Of a stretch of 55,750 nucleotides of DNA, positions 53,210 to 55,750 are shown one piece after another. Numbering within the stretch: position 1 is the stretch's first letter; each line of letters opens with the position of its first letter. Made by a program: the position numbers and the translations under genes. Origin of the DNA: Bacillus zhangzhouensis (GTDB lineage: Bacteria; Bacillota; Bacilli; Bacillales; Bacillaceae); the NCBI RefSeq assembly GCF_000715205.1, contig NZ_JOTP01000020.1:1-55750 (forward strand). The letters are read 5' to 3'. The notes beneath the pieces are model-generated. The model was not told where the DNA came from and did no database searches. It was given only the letters and a program-made list of their open reading frames with translations.

Positions 53210-54499
53210 ATGAAAAAATTAAAATTTGGATTAGCTACACAAATCCTAATCGGTCTTATTCTCGGTGTCGTTGTTGGTGCGATCTTTTTCGGTAACCCAG
53301 GTGTCGAGACATACTTAAAACCAATTGGAGACTTCTTCTTAAGACTCATTAAGATGATTGTCATACCGATTGTCGTCTCTAGCTTAATTTTAGGTGTTGC
53401 AGGTGCCGGTGATGGCAAAAAAGTAGGGAAGCTCGGTTTTAGAACCATTCTTTATTTTGAAATTATCACAACATTTGCGATTGTCCTTGGTCTTGTGCTT
53501 GCTAACTTTGTTCAACCTGGTGCAGGCGTTGACTTTGGAAATACGGAAAAACAAGATATTAGCCAGTATGTTGAAACGGAAAAAGAGCAAAGCAGTAAAT
53601 CAGTTGCTGATACGTTCCTTCATATCGTTCCAACGAACTTCTTCCAATCATTGGCGGAAGGTGATTTGCTTGCGATTATTTTCTTCACTGTGTTATTTGC
53701 ACTTGGCGTTTCAGCCATTGGTGAACGCGGTAAACCAGTGCTCGCATTCTTTGAAGGTGTATCACACGCCATGTTCCATGTCGTCAATGTTGTGATGAAA
53801 GCTGCACCATTTGGTGTCTTCGCACTCATTGGTGTGACAGTTTCAAAATTTGGTCTAGAATCTCTGATTTCATTAGGTAAGCTCGTAGGTCTTGTTTATT
53901 TTGCGCTGGCTCTCTTCCTTATCGTTGTATTCGGAATTATTGGAAAGATGATCGGCGTCAATATTTTCAGATTTCTTGCTTACATGAAAGACGAAATGCT
54001 TCTTGCCTTTAGTACATCCAGCTCTGAAACAGTTTTACCAAGAGTTATGGATAAAATGGAGCGCATCGGATGTCCAAAGGGAATTGTCTCTTTCGTTATC
54101 CCAATTGGTTATACGTTTAACCTGGACGGCTCCGTCTTGTATCAAGCCATCGCTGCGCTTTTCCTTGCACAGGTATATGGCATTGACCTCACGATCGTAC
54201 AGCAGCTTACACTTGTTCTTGTGCTGATGGTGACATCAAAAGGTATGGCTGCCGTTCCTGGTACTTCATTTGTCGTATTACTCGCAACACTAGGAACAAT
54301 CGGTGTACCCGCTGAAGGTCTCGCATTTATTGCAGGTGTTGACCGTATCATGGATATGGCGCGAACTGTTGTCAACTTAACAGGTAATGCACTTGCAGCT
54401 GTCGTGATGTCTAAATGGGAAGGGCAATATGACCCTGAAAAAGGACATCGTGTGATGACTGGACAAGATGTTCCTGAGCCAACACAACTTTCAAGCTAA
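53210..54499 (+). CDS. gltT: proton/sodium-glutamate symporter GltT
   Basis: 429-aa SDF (DAACS) family secondary transporter. Eight membrane segments and re-entrant hairpins: Ser-rich tip LAFSTSSSETVLP (HP1), GYTFNLDGSVLYQ (TM7 NMDGT-type motif), VPGTSFVVL (HP2) and NLTGNALAAVV (TM8 substrate-binding Asp/Asn region). It imports glutamate/aspartate. GGGAGG precedes the ATG. Position between yhfH and yhfE matches gltT of B. subtilis. Confidence 0.93.
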   Translation: MKKLKFGLATQILIGLILGVVVGAIFFGNPGVETYLKPIGDFFLRLIKMIVIPIVVSSLILGVAGAGDGKKVGKLGFRTILYFEIITTFAIVLGLVLANFVQPGAGVDFGNTEKQDISQYVETEKEQSSKSVADTFLHIVPTNFFQSLAEGDLLAIIFFTVLFALGVSAIGERGKPVLAFFEGVSHAMFHVVNVVMKAAPFGVFALIGVTVSKFGLESLISLGKLVGLVYFALALFLIVVFGIIGKMIGVNIFRFLAYMKDEMLLAFSTSSSETVLPRVMDKMERIGCPKGIVSFVIPIGYTFNLDGSVLYQAIAALFLAQVYGIDLTIVQQLTLVLVLMVTSKGMAAVPGTSFVVLLATLGTIGVPAEGLAFIAGVDRIMDMARTVVNLTGNALAAVVMSKWEGQYDPEKGHRVMTGQDVPEPTQLSS

Positions 54500-54500
54500 C

Positions 54501-54533
54501 CAAAAAGAACCCCAATAGCTGGGGTTCTTTTTT
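54501..54533. terminator. bidirectional terminator between gltT and yhfE
   Basis: AAAAAGAACCCC / GGGGTTCTTTTTTT, a strong hairpin with T-runs on both strands, shared by the convergent genes. Confidence 0.85.
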
Positions 54534-55582
54534 TATGCTGTGATTAATGTTGATTGAACATAATGATAAAGAAGATTAGCTGTATGGATAAGTGAATCTT
54601 CATGTGTTCTTTCAAAGGCATGCGAGGAATCAATGCCGGGACCTATCAGTCCATGAATGATATCATGTCCTGCTCTAATTGCTGCTGACGCATCAGAGCC
54701 ATAATAAGGATAAATATCAAGGCGGTAATCAATTTCATTCTCTTCTGCTAATGCAGCTAAATGCTTGCGTAATCCGTAGTGATAAGGACCGCTTGAATCC
54801 TTCACACAAATAGACACACTATATTCATCCGTTGATTGACCGTCGCCAATGGCCCCCATGTCTACTGCCAGGTATTCCACCGTTTCTTCTGGAATATTCG
54901 AGTTTCCACCGTAGCCAATTTCTTCATTATTTGAAATTAAGAAGTGTGTCGTATGTGGCAAAGTAATGTTCTCTGTTTGAATCCGGTGGATTAAACGCAG
55001 CAATAGCGCCACACTTGCCTTGTCATCAAGATGTCTTGATTTAATAAAGCCTGAAGACGTCACTTCCACTCTAGGATCAAACGAGATAAAGTCTCCTACT
55101 TGAATCCCAAGTGCTTTGACATCGTCTGCATTTTTCACCTTTTCATCGAGGCGAATCTCCATATTTTCTTGGTTTCGTTTCGCTTTTCCAGCATCCTCAT
55201 ATACGTGAACGGACGTTTGATGCATGAGGATTGTTCCTGTGTATGTATGACCTGATGCTGTTTCAATTTCACAATACTCGCCTTCTATCGAGTTATACTG
55301 AAAGCCCCCGATGAGTGCAAGACGAATTCGGCCATTTGATTTTATTTCCTTTACCATCGCACCGAGCGTATCGACATGCGCTGTCAGCATGCGGTGTTCC
55401 TCGTCATCTGTTCCTTTTATTGTGGCAATTAATCCGCCTTTTCGATTACGCTTTGTCTCAATATTCAAATCTTGTAAAAAACGTTCAACAAAGCCGATCA
55501 CCTTTTCTGTATTCCCTGATGGACTTGGGATTGATACGAGCTTTTGAATAAGCTGAATCGTTTCGTTTACTTCAGTCGTCAT
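54533..55582 (-). CDS. yhfE: M42-family aminopeptidase YhfE
   Basis: 349-aa dinuclear-zinc aminopeptidase (M42 glutamyl aminopeptidase/endoglucanase group). Zinc ligands: AHVDTLG, HLDDKASVALL, NNEEIGYGG (catalytic Glu and ligand), VDMGA and a C-terminal SSHAFERTHEDSL. Such enzymes form large tetrahedral assemblies trimming peptides in the cytoplasm. The ATG is nine bases after AAAGGAGG; the longer frame has no SD. Confidence 0.9.
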   Translation of the reverse strand: MTTEVNETIQLIQKLVSIPSPSGNTEKVIGFVERFLQDLNIETKRNRKGGLIATIKGTDDEEHRMLTAHVDTLGAMVKEIKSNGRIRLALIGGFQYNSIEGEYCEIETASGHTYTGTILMHQTSVHVYEDAGKAKRNQENMEIRLDEKVKNADDVKALGIQVGDFISFDPRVEVTSSGFIKSRHLDDKASVALLLRLIHRIQTENITLPHTTHFLISNNEEIGYGGNSNIPEETVEYLAVDMGAIGDGQSTDEYSVSICVKDSSGPYHYGLRKHLAALAEENEIDYRLDIYPYYGSDASAAIRAGHDIIHGLIGPGIDSSHAFERTHEDSLIHTANLLYHYVQSTLITA

Positions 55583-55689
55583 TCGGCATTTCCTCCTTTG
55601 TCTGAAAGCAATTCCTTCCATGTATGCCTTTTTCAGCATCTCTTCTTAAAATATATCTCTTCGGGTTCCTGATGTCTAATTTCTAATAG

Positions 55690-55720
55690 AAAAATCCTTT
55701 CTCTATGAAAGAGAAAGGAT
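55690..55720 (-). terminator. terminator of a minus-strand gene outside the window
   Basis: ATCCTTTCTCT / AGAGAAAGGAT stem; on the minus strand it is followed by TTTTTC. It would end a transcript entering from the right edge, upstream of yhfE. Confidence 0.75.
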
Positions 55721-55750
55721 CAGATTCTTGAAAACGCTTTATAATGTAAT

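Overview
The window is chromosomal DNA from a Bacillus, most probably the B. pumilus group (pumilus/safensis/altitudinis). Gene order follows, in reverse orientation, the B. subtilis yhf-yhx-yhj-yis segment. The subtilisin gene, the complete C30-type carotenoid operon, the barstar-like gene and the cotG/cotH pair at the yisJ position fit that group. I see no rRNA, tRNA, insertion sequence, prophage or CRISPR array.

Layout: (1) 0.1-3.9 kb, a carotenoid operon of two CrtN-type flavoenzymes and a squalene/phytoene synthase. (2) 4.0-8.0 kb, asnO, yisN, yisL and yisK. (3) 8.1-12.3 kb, a sporulation block: divergent cotG/cotH, a Spo0E-like phosphatase (yisI) and gerPABCDEF. (4) 12.3-24.4 kb, DNA repair on the minus strand: yisB, sbcC, sbcD, addA, addB. 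(5) 24.6-30.1 kb, yhjR, a DoxX gene, a BlaI/M56 pair that shares an operator motif with the DoxX gene, yhjN, sipV, yhjE and yhjD. (6) 30.2-39.1 kb, an accessory block between yhjD and comK: an unknown secreted protein, an LCP protein, the yclNOPQ siderophore transporter behind a Fur box, an orphan barstar, an MFS exporter with a frameshifted divergent MocR regulator, and a lipoprotein. (7) 39.6-55.6 kb, comK with its autoregulatory AT-boxes, yhzC, yhxC, yhfW, hemAT, phoE, aprE, yhfN, yhfM, lcfB behind a FadR box, lplJ, yhfI, yhfH, gltT and yhfE.

The most unusual structure is between yhfM and lcfB (48.8-49.1 kb). An exact 125-bp copy of the 3' coding end of aprE lies between two identical 32-bp direct repeats, and this unit is bracketed by two 21-bp terminator palindromes. 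The lcfB terminator lies beyond the copy, so the lcfB 3' UTR should contain 125 nt perfectly complementary to aprE mRNA. Other points of note are the two-site BlaI-type regulon, the comK AT-boxes at exactly 31-bp spacing, a tiny ORF with a strong, possibly sequestered SD ahead of gltT, an orphan plus-strand terminator beside comK, and a one-base frameshift in a G-tract of the MocR gene.

Assignments rest on reading protein motifs and on remembered family sequences and B. subtilis synteny; no database search was run.
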